This document shows, piece after piece, positions 1-11,157 of a DNA stretch of 18,004 nucleotides. Source of the DNA: Eggerthella sp. CAG:368 (GTDB lineage Bacteria > Actinomycetota > Coriobacteriia > Coriobacteriales > Eggerthellaceae). A program made the position numbers and the translations under genes. The notes under the pieces are model-generated. The model was not told the origin of the DNA and ran no database searches. It was given only the letters and a program-made list of their open reading frames with translations. Location: assembly GCA_000434775.1 (NCBI GenBank), contig FR895487.1:13249-31252 (forward strand). The letters run 5' to 3'. Positions within the stretch are counted from its first letter, which is position 1, and each line of letters begins with the position of its first letter.

Positions 1-761
1 ACAGATCTACACCAAACCAAATAGACGGCACACAAATAAACCAACCTGAAAAAATTGATTATTCTTTTATCTCCTCCCCAGCGCGTATTGCGGTATATGA
101 CAACCTACAAAGCGCGCCACGTGTAATACAGATTCCCGGTGCACCCACTCACGATTACATTGAACATATAGCCTCATTAACATACCAAAACGCTGCAGCA
201 CTCGGCGGATTAATCCCTTACACCGTAATACGAGAAGTTTCAGAAAATTTTATCCACGCAAATTTCAATGAAGTAGTGGTTTCAATCTTGGATAGAGGAA
301 ACACAATCCGCTTTAGTGATCAAGGACCTGGAATACAACAAAAAGAACTCGCTCAACTGCCTGGATTCACCTCCGCCTCTGAACCAATGAAACGCTATAT
401 TCGAGGAGTCGGTTCAGGACTCCCTATTGTTAAGGATTATCTAAATATTTCGCACGGAAATATCTCTATTGAAGATAATGTTAATCAGGGATCAGTAGTA
501 ACAATTAGTCTGATAGCAAATCCATCAAACCCACTAACACCAGATGAAGCGCCGAATTTAACAGAGAATGAAACCGCAGTATTAAAGGCATTACTCCCTC
601 AACAAATACTTGGTGTTACTGATGTTAATAAGATAACCAATATCCCTGTAGCGAGTATTTCTTATGCTTTTTCAAAACTCGAAGAAAAAGGCTACGTTGA
701 AAAAGTAAATAAAAAACGCCGTTTAACAAACGAAGGTCATCAAATCGCATTATCCCTATAA
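1..761 (+). CDS. GHKL-type ATP-binding protein with C-terminal winged-helix-like domain (5' partial)
   Basis: The reading frame is open from the first base (first full codon at 3) to TAA at 759-761, so the N-terminus lies outside the window. An internal GTG at 276 is not the real start, because the ATPase fold begins before it. Three GHKL/HATPase_c motifs are visible: an N-box (REVSENFIHA, 231-260), a G1 box (DQGPGI, 318-335) and a G2 box (GVGSGLPIV, 405-431). The family binds ATP in histidine kinases, anti-sigma factors and gyrase-like enzymes. The last ~65 residues look like a winged-helix DNA-binding domain: helix-rich, with 'YAFSKLEEKGYVEKV' followed by a basic wing (NKKRRLTNEG). No kinase histidine box is visible in the part seen. 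The gene runs toward dnaA with a 63-bp gap. An ATP-responsive regulator is a reasonable guess, but function and partner are unknown. Confidence 0.8.
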   Translation, partial: RSTPNQIDGTQINQPEKIDYSFISSPARIAVYDNLQSAPRVIQIPGAPTHDYIEHIASLTYQNAAALGGLIPYTVIREVSENFIHANFNEVVVSILDRGNTIRFSDQGPGIQQKELAQLPGFTSASEPMKRYIRGVGSGLPIVKDYLNISHGNISIEDNVNQGSVVTISLIANPSNPLTPDEAPNLTENETAVLKALLPQQILGVTDVNKITNIPVASISYAFSKLEEKGYVEKVNKKRRLTNEGHQIALSL

Positions 762-789
762 TTGAGCCAAGAAGATAATTTGTTAAGAT
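762..789 (+). promoter_or_regulatory. Candidate dnaA promoter (extended -10)
   Basis: TTGAGC (762-767) and TAAGAT (784-789) are separated by 16 bp, and TG at 781-782 sits one base before the -10 as in extended -10 promoters. It fills the gap between the upstream ATPase gene and dnaA, so dnaA could be transcribed independently. Read by eye only. Confidence 0.5.
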
Positions 790-824
790 AAAACTCTTAC
801 GAAACGTTGTGATTAAAGGGTGTC

Positions 825-2396
825 ATGGATATAGAAGATGTATGGGCTCAGCTCATTCAACAATTAAAATCATATCCAAGCGTAAACGCATCACAAATTG
901 ATGCGTTCTTTTCACGCATTCAAATTCAAGCAGTGAGCAGCGATTTTATAATGTTTACTGCTAATAATTCATTTATTAAAGACTGGGTTGAAAAACACTA
1001 TGTCAAAGACATTAAACGCGCCCTTCTTGATCTTTATGGAACCGATTTTTTTGTTCAAATTGAAGTTGATACAACCGCGCAACCTCAAAATATCGAATCA
1101 TTAAATCAAATATCTAGTCAATTGGAGAAAACAGCTTCACCAGTAAACCAAGAAATATTAAGTACAAGACAACAAGTAGTAATTAACACCGAAGGATTAG
1201 CTTCAAAAATAGAAGCAACCCCTATAACAGAGCAACTCGAAAAACCTAATAAAGAAAAGGGAAGTTACCTCAAAGAACCTCCGTCTTCTAAAAATCAAAA
1301 CGGTAACTCTATAGTGAATAATAAATCTAAAAATACCCTTTCTGGCGCCTCAGATTTAACCTTTGATACTTTTGTTATTGGTGATTCAAATAGAATGGCT
1401 TATTCAATGGCTGTTGAGGTTGCAGATAAACCCGGCTCAAGCCTTAACCCTCTTTTTATTTATGGAAGAAGTGGTGTAGGAAAAACACATCTATTATGCG
1501 CAATACAGAACTACATCAATGAACAATATTCCGATTTTAATGTTTGCTACATTGATTCAATGGAGTTAGTAAATCGTTATTCAGACGCCGCAATTGAGAA
1601 AAGTGTCGATAAACAAAGCTTCAAAAACTTTGAAAAATTCTTTGAAGATGCTGATGTTCTTCTTATTGATGATATTCAGGGTCTTCAAGATAAACCAGGA
1701 ACACTTGGAGCACTCTTTAGGATCTTTAATAACTTAATTACAAAAGGAAAGCAGTTTGTTTTTTCTGCAGACCGTGCACCAAAAAATATTGACCTCGATG
1801 AACGATATGTTTCACGCTTTAACTCAGGAGCAACTATCGATATCCAGCCTCCTGATAATGAAACGAAACGTAATATTATTAAAAACTTCATTCATCAATA
1901 CGAAGAAGAAGAAAATTTTAAACTCGATTTATCAGAAGATATCCTAAGTTACATCGTTGATCACTCAAGTTCCAATGTTAGAGAACTGAAAAGTGCAATC
2001 ACAAATGTAATTTTTGCAGTAAAAATGAATAAAGATCAGGAATTAACCCGCCAAACAGTTAAAGAACTCCTCGCGAATCATTTTATCAGTGAGAAAGAAT
2101 CACGACTTACGATCGAAATGATTCAAAATGCGGTGGCAGACTTTTTCGGTATTACCTATAACGATATAGTAAGTAATAAACGCAGTAGAAATATCGCACA
2201 CCCTAGACAGGTTGCAATTTATCTTTGTAGAGAACTTCTTGAGAGTACTTTTAAAGCAATTGGGGAAGAATTCAACCGAGATCACTCTACCATCATGCAT
2301 TCTTATGACCTTATTAGTAATGCGTTAAAAGAAGATAGAAATCTCAGAGAAGAAATAGAAGCAATACGCGAAAAACTTCGCATACAACAGTATTAA
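825..2396 (+). CDS. dnaA: Chromosomal replication initiator protein DnaA
   Basis: This AAA+ ATPase binds DnaA boxes at oriC, melts the origin and helps load the replicative helicase. The 523 residues show the usual four parts: N-terminal domain I (about 1-75), a Ser/Asn/Gln-rich linker (about 80-175), the AAA+ core (about 178-395) and a helix-turn-helix domain IV (about 425-523). Walker A is GRSGVGKTH (214-222), Walker B is LLIDDIQ (279-285), and an arginine-finger-like RFNSG lies at 331-335. Domain IV keeps the KRSRN and HPRQVAIYLCREL stretches and ends in a DnaA signature, FNRDHSTIMHS (484-494). That signature appears one residue shorter than the common FGGRDHTTVLHA. AAAGGG at 815-820 lies close before the ATG. 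Low-complexity linker aside, the gene is complete. Confidence 0.97.
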   Translation: MDIEDVWAQLIQQLKSYPSVNASQIDAFFSRIQIQAVSSDFIMFTANNSFIKDWVEKHYVKDIKRALLDLYGTDFFVQIEVDTTAQPQNIESLNQISSQLEKTASPVNQEILSTRQQVVINTEGLASKIEATPITEQLEKPNKEKGSYLKEPPSSKNQNGNSIVNNKSKNTLSGASDLTFDTFVIGDSNRMAYSMAVEVADKPGSSLNPLFIYGRSGVGKTHLLCAIQNYINEQYSDFNVCYIDSMELVNRYSDAAIEKSVDKQSFKNFEKFFEDADVLLIDDIQGLQDKPGTLGALFRIFNNLITKGKQFVFSADRAPKNIDLDERYVSRFNSGATIDIQPPDNETKRNIIKNFIHQYEEEENFKLDLSEDILSYIVDHSSSNVRELKSAITNVIFAVKMNKDQELTRQTVKELLANHFISEKESRLTIEMIQNAVADFFGITYNDIVSNKRSRNIAHPRQVAIYLCRELLESTFKAIGEEFNRDHSTIMHSYDLISNALKEDRNLREEIEAIREKLRIQQY

Positions 2397-2464
2397 AAGT
2401 TGAAACACTGTTCAAAACCCCTATTGAAAAGCAAGCGCAAAAGTTGATGAAAACGAAAGAATAA

Positions 2465-2484
2465 CGTGGATAAAATTATCCACT
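2465..2484. promoter_or_regulatory. Divergent pair of DnaA boxes (palindrome)
   Basis: GTGGATAA (2466-2473), an AA spacer, and TTATCCAC (2476-2483) form a perfect inverted repeat. With flanking bases the two 9-mers read TTATCCACG on the minus strand and TTATCCACT on the plus strand, each differing from the TTATCCACA consensus only at the last base. Confidence 0.75.
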
Positions 2485-2592
2485 AAGTTTTCCTCATGGA
2501 TAAAAGATAGGTTTTCCCCTTTTGATACATAAAGAGTTTTATTAAACCCCACCAGGAGAAATACACCTTTTTCAACATTTCTACCGTGCTTT

Positions 2593-2615
2593 TTATTATT
2601 ACTACTTACTTATTA
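2593..2615. repeat. DnaA-trio-like trinucleotide repeats (candidate unwinding element)
   Basis: The plus strand reads TTA TTA TTA CTA in tandem (2593-2604), then TTA units separated by single C bases (2606-2615). Read 3' to 5' on the minus strand these are AAT/GAT trios, the pattern of DnaA-trio elements, and they lie on the expected side of the DnaA boxes. The region is AT-rich, so chance occurrence is possible. Confidence 0.4.
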
Positions 2616-2737
2616 TTTAAGAAGTAAAAGAATAAAAAGAAAAAAGAAATGATTAAGTATTTCTAATAGGAATTACTTTAAAGAGAACGTAATATTTAGA
2701 GCAATAAATGAAACAAAAATAAAGCAAGGATTATCAA

Positions 2738-3835
2738 ATGAACTTCAGTATTAATCAATCAGAATTAAATAGCGCACTTTCGATTGTAGTAAAAGGCTCA
2801 TCCAATAGATCTACCCTTTCAATCCTTGCTGGTATCTATATCAAAGCATCAGGAAATCAAATCACTCTCCAAACGACCAACTTAGAGCTCTCGATTAAAT
2901 TATCGGTTCCTGCTTTAGTTGAAAAACCAGGAGAGACGGTTGTTCCCGCTAAACTATTCTTAGATATTATTAAAACGTTGCCTGATATGGCAATTAATCT
3001 ATCACTCGAAGATTCTGTCCTCACGGTATTTTGCGACAATACAACGTTTTCTCTTAAAACACTTAATCCTTTAGATTTTCCCGCGTTTCCTGAAATCGAA
3101 GCAGATCAAGAAGCAGAATTTCCATTTAAGGTTTTTTCTTCTATGGTTAAAAGTACGGCAAAGATTGTTTCCCATGATGAATCACGTGCTGTACTTACCG
3201 GTGTATTAATTTCCCAAGAAGGAACTACTCTTAAGATGGTAGCTACTGACTCTTACAGATTGGGAGTTGCGGAAACCCAGTTGTCTTCTTCGAGTGCTAA
3301 CGAATTTGAAGCGGTAATATCAGGGTCTTTCTTACAAGATATTGCAGCACTACCATCATCAGATGAGTCAATTGTTATTGCACTTAATGAGAATCAAATT
3401 ATTATCACGTATCAAAATACAACCTTTATTAATCGTCGTATTGAGGGCACGTTCCCTAATTATCGACAGCTTATTAGTAATGAATATAAAACGCGCGTGA
3501 GAGTGTCAACTCAAGTTTTGCAAGATGCAGTACGTCGCGTTTCTCTTTTAAGTAATAAGGTATCTCCTGTTCAAGTGAATGTTGATAGCGAATCAAATAT
3601 CATGACATTAATGACGAATTCACAAGATATCGGCAATGCGCAAGAAACCCTTCTTTGTAGGATTGAAGGGGAATCGGTTGATATTGCATTCAACTATTCC
3701 TTTATGTTGGATGGTTTGTCGGTAATTAAATCAGATGAAGTTTTTCTTGATTTGTTCGGCTCAATGAAGCCTGGAATTTTACGTACTACAAATGGAGAAA
3801 ACTTCCTCTACCTCATTATGCCTGTTCGTGTATAA
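2738..3835 (+). CDS. dnaN: DNA polymerase III beta subunit (sliding clamp)
   Basis: The ring-shaped clamp tethers DNA polymerase III to DNA and recruits clamp-binding proteins. At 365 residues it has the normal family length for three repeated clamp domains. Recognisable stretches include the N-terminal 'MNFSINQSELNSAL', the middle-domain 'LKMVATDSYRLGVAE' and the C-terminal 'YLIMPVRV', which closely resembles the usual LIMPVR(L/M) end. AAGGA at 2726-2730, seven bases before the ATG, fixes the start. It follows the putative origin and precedes recF by 15 bp, so dnaN-recF and the DciA-like gene probably form one transcript. Confidence 0.97.
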   Translation: MNFSINQSELNSALSIVVKGSSNRSTLSILAGIYIKASGNQITLQTTNLELSIKLSVPALVEKPGETVVPAKLFLDIIKTLPDMAINLSLEDSVLTVFCDNTTFSLKTLNPLDFPAFPEIEADQEAEFPFKVFSSMVKSTAKIVSHDESRAVLTGVLISQEGTTLKMVATDSYRLGVAETQLSSSSANEFEAVISGSFLQDIAALPSSDESIVIALNENQIIITYQNTTFINRRIEGTFPNYRQLISNEYKTRVRVSTQVLQDAVRRVSLLSNKVSPVQVNVDSESNIMTLMTNSQDIGNAQETLLCRIEGESVDIAFNYSFMLDGLSVIKSDEVFLDLFGSMKPGILRTTNGENFLYLIMPVRV

Positions 3836-3850
3836 AGGTAATCGTTACTT

Positions 3851-4975
3851 ATGGGGTTACAGATACGCCGTATTGAATACCGTAATTTCAGGAACTACCA
3901 GAGCTTTCTTTTGGATGGCGTAGGTGAGTCTACTCTTTTTATTGGACCTAATGCTGTTGGTAAGACGAATCTTATAGAAGGGATTCAACTTACTACAGCA
4001 CTCCATTCATTTAGAAATCCAAAAACAGATCATCTTGTTAACAACTTAGAAGAACCAGCATGGGTTGTAACGGATATTTCTGATGGGGATAGAAAACTCG
4101 AAATAGCATTACGAATCAATGAAGGGAAAAAGGAATATTTCTTAAACGGTAAAAAGAAAAAAGCACAGAGTATTAGAGGTATTCTTCCTTCGGTTTTATT
4201 CTGTCCAGATGATTTAAATTTTATAAAAGGATCCCAGAGTATTAAACGTAACCAGATAGATATTCTTGGTTCGCAGTTTTCCTCGAATTATTATGCGGTG
4301 AGGAAAGATTACGAAAAAATACTTCGCCAGAAAAATCGTTACCTTAAAGATGTTGTCTCGCATAATTTCCTTCAAAGTATTAATGAAGTTTTAGCGCTGG
4401 TAGGAGCTCAATTATACGTTTTACGCTCGCGTTTAGTGAAGGAGCTAATTCCTTATATCCAGGATTACTATTATGAAATCTCAAATGGTAAAGAAAAGGT
4501 GACGGTGAATTATGTTCCTTCATGGCTTAAGTATGAGTCGGAAAAAAAGCAATTTGAAACTAATTTCTTTAAAGGTAAAGAGGAAGCGTTTTTTGAACTA
4601 GCGACTGTTTTAGAAAATGAGTACGAAAGAGAGCATAAACGACACTTATCGCTATTTGGTCCTCATGCCGATAAGATCGTCTTCTTTATAGAAGGGAAAA
4701 ATGCCGAGTTATTTGCGAGTCAAGGACAACAACGCTCTCTTGTGCTTGCGTATAAAATGGCAGAGGTTACTCTTCTGAAAGAAAAACTCAATCAAAGTCC
4801 TGTTTTATTACTAGACGACGTAATGAGTGAACTTGATATGTACAGAAGAGAGCAACTTATTTCTTTGTTTTCACGTGAAACACAAACATTTATTACTTCT
4901 ACGAATTCTGGCTACTTTACTGATATTTTTCTAAAAAAGGCACAAGTAGTGAATTTGGGAGAAGATCATGGATAA
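3851..4975 (+). CDS. recF: DNA replication and repair protein RecF
   Basis: RecF is an SMC-like ATPase that, with RecO and RecR, loads RecA at single-strand gaps and stalled forks. The 374-residue protein has Walker A GPNAVGKTN (32-40), the ABC signature SQGQQRS (290-296), and Walker B with D-loop LLLDDVMSELD (319-329). The start 'IRRIEYRNFRNYQ' is typical of the family. The Shine-Dalgarno AAAGG overlaps the dnaN stop and lies 12 bases from the ATG, a slightly long spacing that may mean translational coupling. The last codons overlap the next gene by 8 bases. Confidence 0.96.
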   Translation: MGLQIRRIEYRNFRNYQSFLLDGVGESTLFIGPNAVGKTNLIEGIQLTTALHSFRNPKTDHLVNNLEEPAWVVTDISDGDRKLEIALRINEGKKEYFLNGKKKKAQSIRGILPSVLFCPDDLNFIKGSQSIKRNQIDILGSQFSSNYYAVRKDYEKILRQKNRYLKDVVSHNFLQSINEVLALVGAQLYVLRSRLVKELIPYIQDYYYEISNGKEKVTVNYVPSWLKYESEKKQFETNFFKGKEEAFFELATVLENEYEREHKRHLSLFGPHADKIVFFIEGKNAELFASQGQQRSLVLAYKMAEVTLLKEKLNQSPVLLLDDVMSELDMYRREQLISLFSRETQTFITSTNSGYFTDIFLKKAQVVNLGEDHG

Positions 4976-5531
4976 TCAAAAAAATCATATCTCTCAACAA
5001 ATCACGAATGTTTTTAATGTTATCTCAGAACCATTTCAGAGAAAGATAGCGAATCAAAATTATATTAATCAGGTCTATAAACAATTCGAAGAAGTGGTTG
5101 ACGGGAAACTTCTTAAGCATGTTAATTCAGTCTACTTACTAACTGATAAGCAAGCGCTTACTCCTAAAGAAACTGAAAAGGAAGATGCTAAACATCTTCC
5201 TAAAAAACTCATTATTTATGTTGATACTTCAATTTGTGCTGCTGAGTTTAATGCGCGGAGAGAATTAATAGTTTTAAAATATCGAGAATTATTTGGTATT
5301 ACGATTTCTCTTTTTGAAATTCGTATATCAAAAGGATCATACAAAGAGTCGTATCCTTTTATTGATGATGAAGAAGATAAAAAAATACAAGAATATAAAC
5401 TAACTAAAGAAGACTATGAATTAATTGAGGAAATGATCTCAACTATTGAGCAGCCAAAATTAAGAGATTCCTTCAGAAAAGCTCTAATCGCTCAAAAGAA
5501 GAAAAACGGAACCATATATAAAAATTCTTAA
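4968..5531 (+). CDS. dciA: DUF721/DciA-like protein
   Basis: The position between recF and gyrB and the sequence both point to the DUF721 family. Its studied member DciA helps load the replicative helicase DnaB in bacteria that lack DnaC/DnaI-type loaders. A DUF721-like core spans about residues 35-122: 'FEEVVDGKLLKHV', then a beta-strand and helix 'LIIYVDTSICAAEFNARREL', then 'LFGITISLFEIRIS'. An acidic patch (DDEEDKK, 133-139) and a helical, lysine-rich C-terminus follow. The core lacks the tryptophan often seen near its start, so the match is diverged. GGGAG at 4957-4961 precedes an ATG that overlaps the recF stop (ATGGATAA), indicating coupled translation. The family call is fairly sure; helicase loading here is inferred. 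Confidence 0.75.
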   Translation: MDNQKNHISQQITNVFNVISEPFQRKIANQNYINQVYKQFEEVVDGKLLKHVNSVYLLTDKQALTPKETEKEDAKHLPKKLIIYVDTSICAAEFNARRELIVLKYRELFGITISLFEIRISKGSYKESYPFIDDEEDKKIQEYKLTKEDYELIEEMISTIEQPKLRDSFRKALIAQKKKNGTIYKNS

Positions 5532-5603
5532 AAATAAATCAGAAACCCCTTACAACCGCTCTCATACGCTTACAGATACGTGAAATGAAGCTGTATATAA
5601 CTA

Positions 5604-7603
<2,000 letters not shown>

Positions 7604-7635
7604 TATCTCTCGTTTCTTGATAATAAGGAGCTTTT

Positions 7636-10137
7636 GTGTCAGATAATAATGAAATAGATCTTCCAGAATCAACGGTTCTTCCTGCTGAACTAAGTAAAGA
7701 GATGCGTACGTCATTTCTTGAATATTCAATGAGTGTTATCGTTTCTCGTGCACTTCCGGATGTCCGTGACGGATTAAAACCAGTTCATCGACGCATTTTA
7801 TATGCAATGAATGAAAGTGGTATCACTCCAAAACGCCCCCATGCAAAATCCGCACGTACTGTTGGTGATGTTATTGGTAAGTATCATCCGCATGGTGATA
7901 CGGCAGTATATGACACTATGGTTCGTTTAGCTCAACCATTTTCAATGCGTGTTCCTTTAGTTGATGGTCATGGAAACTTTGGTTCAATCGATGGAGACTC
8001 GGCAGCTGCTATGCGTTACACCGAGGCTCGTCTTGATAAGCCAGCGATGGAACTCTTACGTGATCTTGATAAAGAAACAGTAGATTTTCAACCTAACTAC
8101 GACGAAAGTTTAGAAGAGCCTGTTGTTTTACCTGCACGTTTCCCGAATCTTTTAGTAAATGGTTCTTCAGGTATTGCGGTTGGTATGGCGACGAATATTC
8201 CTCCTCATAATTTAGGAGAAACCATCGATGCTACCTGCTTAATGCTAGATAATCCTGACTGCACCACTGAAGAACTTATGGAAGTTTTGCCTGGGCCAGA
8301 TTTTCCTACAGGTGGAATTATCATGGGTCGCAAAGGGATTCGTGATGCTTACGAATCAGGTCGAGGAAGCTTAACAATCCGTTCTAAATGCCGTATTGAT
8401 GAAGGGAAGAATGGTAAAAAATCAATCGTTGTTACTGAAATCCCTTATCAGGTAAATCGTACTAACTTATTGAAAAAGATTGCAGATTTAATTCGCGACA
8501 AGAAACTTCCTGAGATTTCAAATGTTCATGATGGAGCGGACCGCCACGGTATTGATATTATTATTGAACTTAAACAAAACGCTATTCCACAAGTAGTACT
8601 TAATAAACTCTATAAACATACGCAGCTCCAAGTTGGCTTCGGTTGCAATATGCTTGCGTTGGTGAATGGTGTTCCACGTACTCTTTCTTTAAAAGAAATA
8701 CTTCACTACTACATTCTTCATCAAGAAGAAGTAATCGAGCGTAGAACTCGGTATGAGCTTAAAAAAGCGGAAGCTCGTGCTCATATTCTTGAAGGATTTG
8801 TTATTGCACTCGATAACATTGATGAAGTGATTAAAATCATTCGCGGTTCCGAAACTGATGCTGAGGCAAAAGAAATATTAATGAGTCGTTTTGCTTTATC
8901 GGAAAAACAAAGCGAAGCAATTCTAGAAATGAAACTGCGTCGTTTAACAGGTTTAGAACGTGAAAAAATTGAAGCAGAACTCAAAGAATTAAAAGAGCGG
9001 ATTGCTTACTATAAGCAAGTATTAAGTGATGAAGCTTTAGTAAAAAAAATAATTAAAGACGAACTCCTCGAGATAAAAGAAAAATATACAACTCCTCGTA
9101 AGACGAAAATTACTAATGAGACAAAAGACCTTGATATTGAGGATTTAATTGCAGAAGAAGAGGTCGTAGTAACAGTTACTAAAGCGGGGTATATTAAGCG
9201 AATTCCTGTTGCAACATATCGACAGCAAAAACGTGGCGGTAAAGGTTTACAGGGGGTAAATCTTAAAGAGAGTGATTTTGTGGAGCACCTCTTCATTGCT
9301 TCAACGCATGCCTATATGCTCTTTTTCTCAACGCTTGGAAAAGTATATCGTTTAAAAGCGTATGAAATACCAGAAGCATCTCGTCACGCACGTGGTTCGG
9401 CAATTGTAAACTTACTTCCTCTTGAAAAAGGAGAGACTATTTCAGCGGTTATTACGACGAAAGATTTCCCAGAAGATGAATATCTTATGTTCGCAACCGC
9501 GCAAGGTATGGTTAAGAAAACTTCAATGAAGCTATATACCCATATTCGTCGTGATGGATTGATTGCAATTAATCTTAAAGAGGATGATAGCCTTATAGCG
9601 GTTCGTCGGGTTGCTCCTGAAGAAGAAGTAATTATGGTTTCTTCTGCTGGTAAAGCTATCAAATGGAAAGAAGATGAAGTTCGTTCCATGGGGCGTGGCA
9701 CGATGGGTGTACGTGGAATGAAAGTTGATGCAGATACGCGCGTTTTGGGTATGGAAATAGCTCAACCAGATACCGACCTATTAGTGATTACTGAATTAGG
9801 ATACGGAAAGCGTACACCTGTATCTGAATACCCTTCACATCATCGTGGTGGCCAGGGTGTTTACACAATTACCATGACTGAGAAGAAGGGTCTTCTTGCA
9901 GCAATGAAGATCGTTGCCCAAACTGATGAAGTGATGATTATCACTGAAGAAGGGATTATTGTTCGAACTCCTGTAGCTGAGATTTCTCAACTCGGACGAT
10001 CAACTCAAGGTGTTCGAGTGATGAATGTTGCTGATAAAGATAAAGTTACTGCTGTAGCGGTAACAGAATCTCATGAGAAGAAGTCGGACGAAGATAATAA
10101 AGAAGAATCTTCCGATCACGTAACGCGTGAAGAATAG
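7636..10137 (+). CDS. gyrA: DNA gyrase subunit A
   Basis: GyrA cleaves and rejoins DNA in the gyrase tetramer and wraps DNA through its C-terminal beta-pinwheel. The GTG start has AAGGAG (7625-7630) five bases upstream; the product is 833 residues. The catalytic tyrosine is Y128 in [10 protein letters not shown]. In the quinolone-resistance region [10 protein letters not shown] (84-93), Thr89 sits where E. coli has Ser83, and Asp93 matches E. coli Asp87; Thr at this position is normal in several wild-type species. The GyrA-box QKRGGKG (531-537) identifies gyrase rather than topoisomerase IV. The C-terminus ends in an acidic, lysine-rich tail (from about '[14 protein letters not shown]'). It is co-oriented with gyrB and closed by a strong hairpin. 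Confidence 0.97.
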   Translation: MSDNNEIDLPESTVLPAELSKEMRTSFLEYSMSVIVSRALPDVRDGLKPVHRRILYAMNESGITPKRPHAKSARTVGDVIGKYHPHGDTAVYDTMVRLAQPFSMRVPLVDGHGNFGSIDGDSAAAMRYTEARLDKPAMELLRDLDKETVDFQPNYDESLEEPVVLPARFPNLLVNGSSGIAVGMATNIPPHNLGETIDATCLMLDNPDCTTEELMEVLPGPDFPTGGIIMGRKGIRDAYESGRGSLTIRSKCRIDEGKNGKKSIVVTEIPYQVNRTNLLKKIADLIRDKKLPEISNVHDGADRHGIDIIIELKQNAIPQVVLNKLYKHTQLQVGFGCNMLALVNGVPRTLSLKEILHYYILHQEEVIERRTRYELKKAEARAHILEGFVIALDNIDEVIKIIRGSETDAEAKEILMSRFALSEKQSEAILEMKLRRLTGLEREKIEAELKELKERIAYYKQVLSDEALVKKIIKDELLEIKEKYTTPRKTKITNETKDLDIEDLIAEEEVVVTVTKAGYIKRIPVATYRQQKRGGKGLQGVNLKESDFVEHLFIASTHAYMLFFSTLGKVYRLKAYEIPEASRHARGSAIVNLLPLEKGETISAVITTKDFPEDEYLMFATAQGMVKKTSMKLYTHIRRDGLIAINLKEDDSLIAVRRVAPEEEVIMVSSAGKAIKWKEDEVRSMGRGTMGVRGMKVDADTRVLGMEIAQPDTDLLVITELGYGKRTPVSEYPSHHRGGQGVYTITMTEKKGLLAAMKIVAQTDEVMIITEEGIIVRTPVAEISQLGRSTQGVRVMNVADKDKVTAVAVTESHEKKSDEDNKEESSDHVTREE

Positions 10138-10163
10138 TTTAAAGATGTAATAGTACGTTAATA

Positions 10164-10227
10164 ACTACAAGCTAGCGAAATTATCCGCTAGCTTGTAGTG
10201 TTTATCTTATAAACCAAATATTTTTTT
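10164..10227 (+). terminator. gyrA terminator (tandem hairpins)
   Basis: A perfect 14-bp stem (10164-10177 with 10186-10199, 8-nt loop) is followed by a second 6-bp hairpin GTTTAT-CTT-ATAAAC (10200-10214) and a T-run at 10221-10227. The first hairpin has no T-run of its own, so the pair may act together. It could also stop antisense transcription from the convergent gene. Confidence 0.7.
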
Positions 10228-10313
10228 ATAGATAGTATCTTCTTGATTACGTATTTCGTTTTAACAACCTACTTATTTCATTCTCAAGAGTAAAGACATA
10301 ATCTCTCTAAGCA

Positions 10314-10832
10314 TCAGTTTTCATTATTTTGAAAATCTTCAGGAGAAAGTGATGTAATGAACGAATGAAAACGTTCAAGTTCTTCATCGTTAATCTGTTG
10401 ATCTCCTCTAAAGATATATGGATATGATGCACGCTCGAGAACATTCTTATCCATATAAATAGGTGCACCTTGACGCAACGCTAAGGTAATAGAATCACTC
10501 GGACGAGCATCAAGTTGAATAAGTCTGCCATGGTGGCGAAGAGCAACTTTCGAATAAAAAACTGTTGTTTTAACATCGTTGATTACGACATGATCAATGA
10601 AAGAATCTAAATTCGTAAGAGCATCTAAAAGTAAATCATGAGTTAAAGGGCGTGGAAGCTTGATATTTTCAAGTGCAAGTCCAATTTGTGCAGCCTCCTG
10701 TGAACCAATCCATATAGGAATAATTCGTCCGTTCTTAGAGGGATTTACTTCATTAGTGGGTTGCAGTACTAATACAGAGGGAGCGGGATTATGGGATAAA
10801 ATAAGCGTTTGGATAGAAACAGGAATTAACAT
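10314..10832 (-). CDS. DUF151 bifunctional nuclease-family protein
   Basis: This 172-residue protein matches the DUF151 (BFN) family, named for a plant member with RNase and DNase activity; the bacterial role is poorly known. Family landmarks are IPIWIGSQEA (38-47), PRPLTHDLL (60-68), LDARPSDSITLALR (107-120) and PIY (124-126), followed by 'ELERFHSFITSLSPEDF' near the end. The ATG is at 10832. On the minus strand it is preceded by AGGAGGGG (10839-10846) six bases upstream, one of the strongest ribosome sites in the window. The gene converges on gyrA and diverges from the tRNA-Ile promoter. The family call is firm; nuclease activity is inferred from the family name only. Confidence 0.9.
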   Translation of the reverse strand: MLIPVSIQTLILSHNPAPSVLVLQPTNEVNPSKNGRIIPIWIGSQEAAQIGLALENIKLPRPLTHDLLLDALTNLDSFIDHVVINDVKTTVFYSKVALRHHGRLIQLDARPSDSITLALRQGAPIYMDKNVLERASYPYIFRGDQQINDEELERFHSFITSLSPEDFQNNEN

Positions 10833-11025
10833 AAATAACCCCTCCTAACTCGGTATATGTAATTAATAGGTTATACTTGTTTAAGGTAAATATCTTTTAT
10901 AAAAAAGCCTTATTTAGTTAGGTTTTTATAAGATTACAACAAATAAATAGTAAGTGTATAAACAGGGTTAAACAGTAGTTTCTTTTAACAGCTACATGAT
11001 TTTGAAAAAAAGTTTAAAAAAGTTC

Positions 11026-11054
11026 TTGACCAATTTCAGTATCTTTTATATATT
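11026..11054 (+). promoter_or_regulatory. Promoter of tRNA-Ile
   Basis: TTGACC (11026-11031) and TATATT (11049-11054) are 17 bp apart, close to the consensus, and preceded by an A/T-rich stretch resembling an UP element. Transcription would begin near 11061, about 11 bases before the tRNA. A GCGCG-rich stretch after the -10 resembles a stringent discriminator. Confidence 0.75.
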
Positions 11055-11071
11055 ATTTGAGCGCGATTTTC

Positions 11072-11148
<77 letters not shown>

Positions 11149-11157
11149 TGAATGTTG

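Larger units (their letters stand above)
2397..2737. other. oriC: Putative oriC: AT-rich dnaA-dnaN intergenic region
   Basis: This 341-bp non-coding stretch lies where many actinobacterial and firmicute origins sit. It holds two near-consensus DnaA boxes back to back (2465-2473 minus, 2476-2484 plus), a weaker minus box TTATCCATG (2495-2503) and a two-mismatch box TTTTCAACA (2569-2577). DnaA-trio-like repeats follow at 2593-2615, then a purine-rich A/G run (about 2620-2650). There are few boxes for a full oriC, so further boxes could lie upstream of the window or be degenerate. A -10-like TAATAT at 2690-2695 may serve dnaN, but I see no convincing -35. No ORF or hairpin terminator is visible here. 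Confidence 0.65.

Noticed and set aside
276..761. GTG at 276 as the start of the first gene
   Set aside because: The frame is open to the window edge and the GHKL N-box lies upstream at 231-260, so this is an internal codon.
7885..7914. Thr89 in GyrA as a quinolone resistance change
   Set aside because: Thr at this position is the normal residue in several wild-type bacteria, so no resistance can be claimed.
9384..9701. Minus-strand ORF inside gyrA (105 codons)
   Set aside because: It lies wholly within conserved gyrA sequence; its Ser/Arg-rich composition is typical of an antisense shadow.
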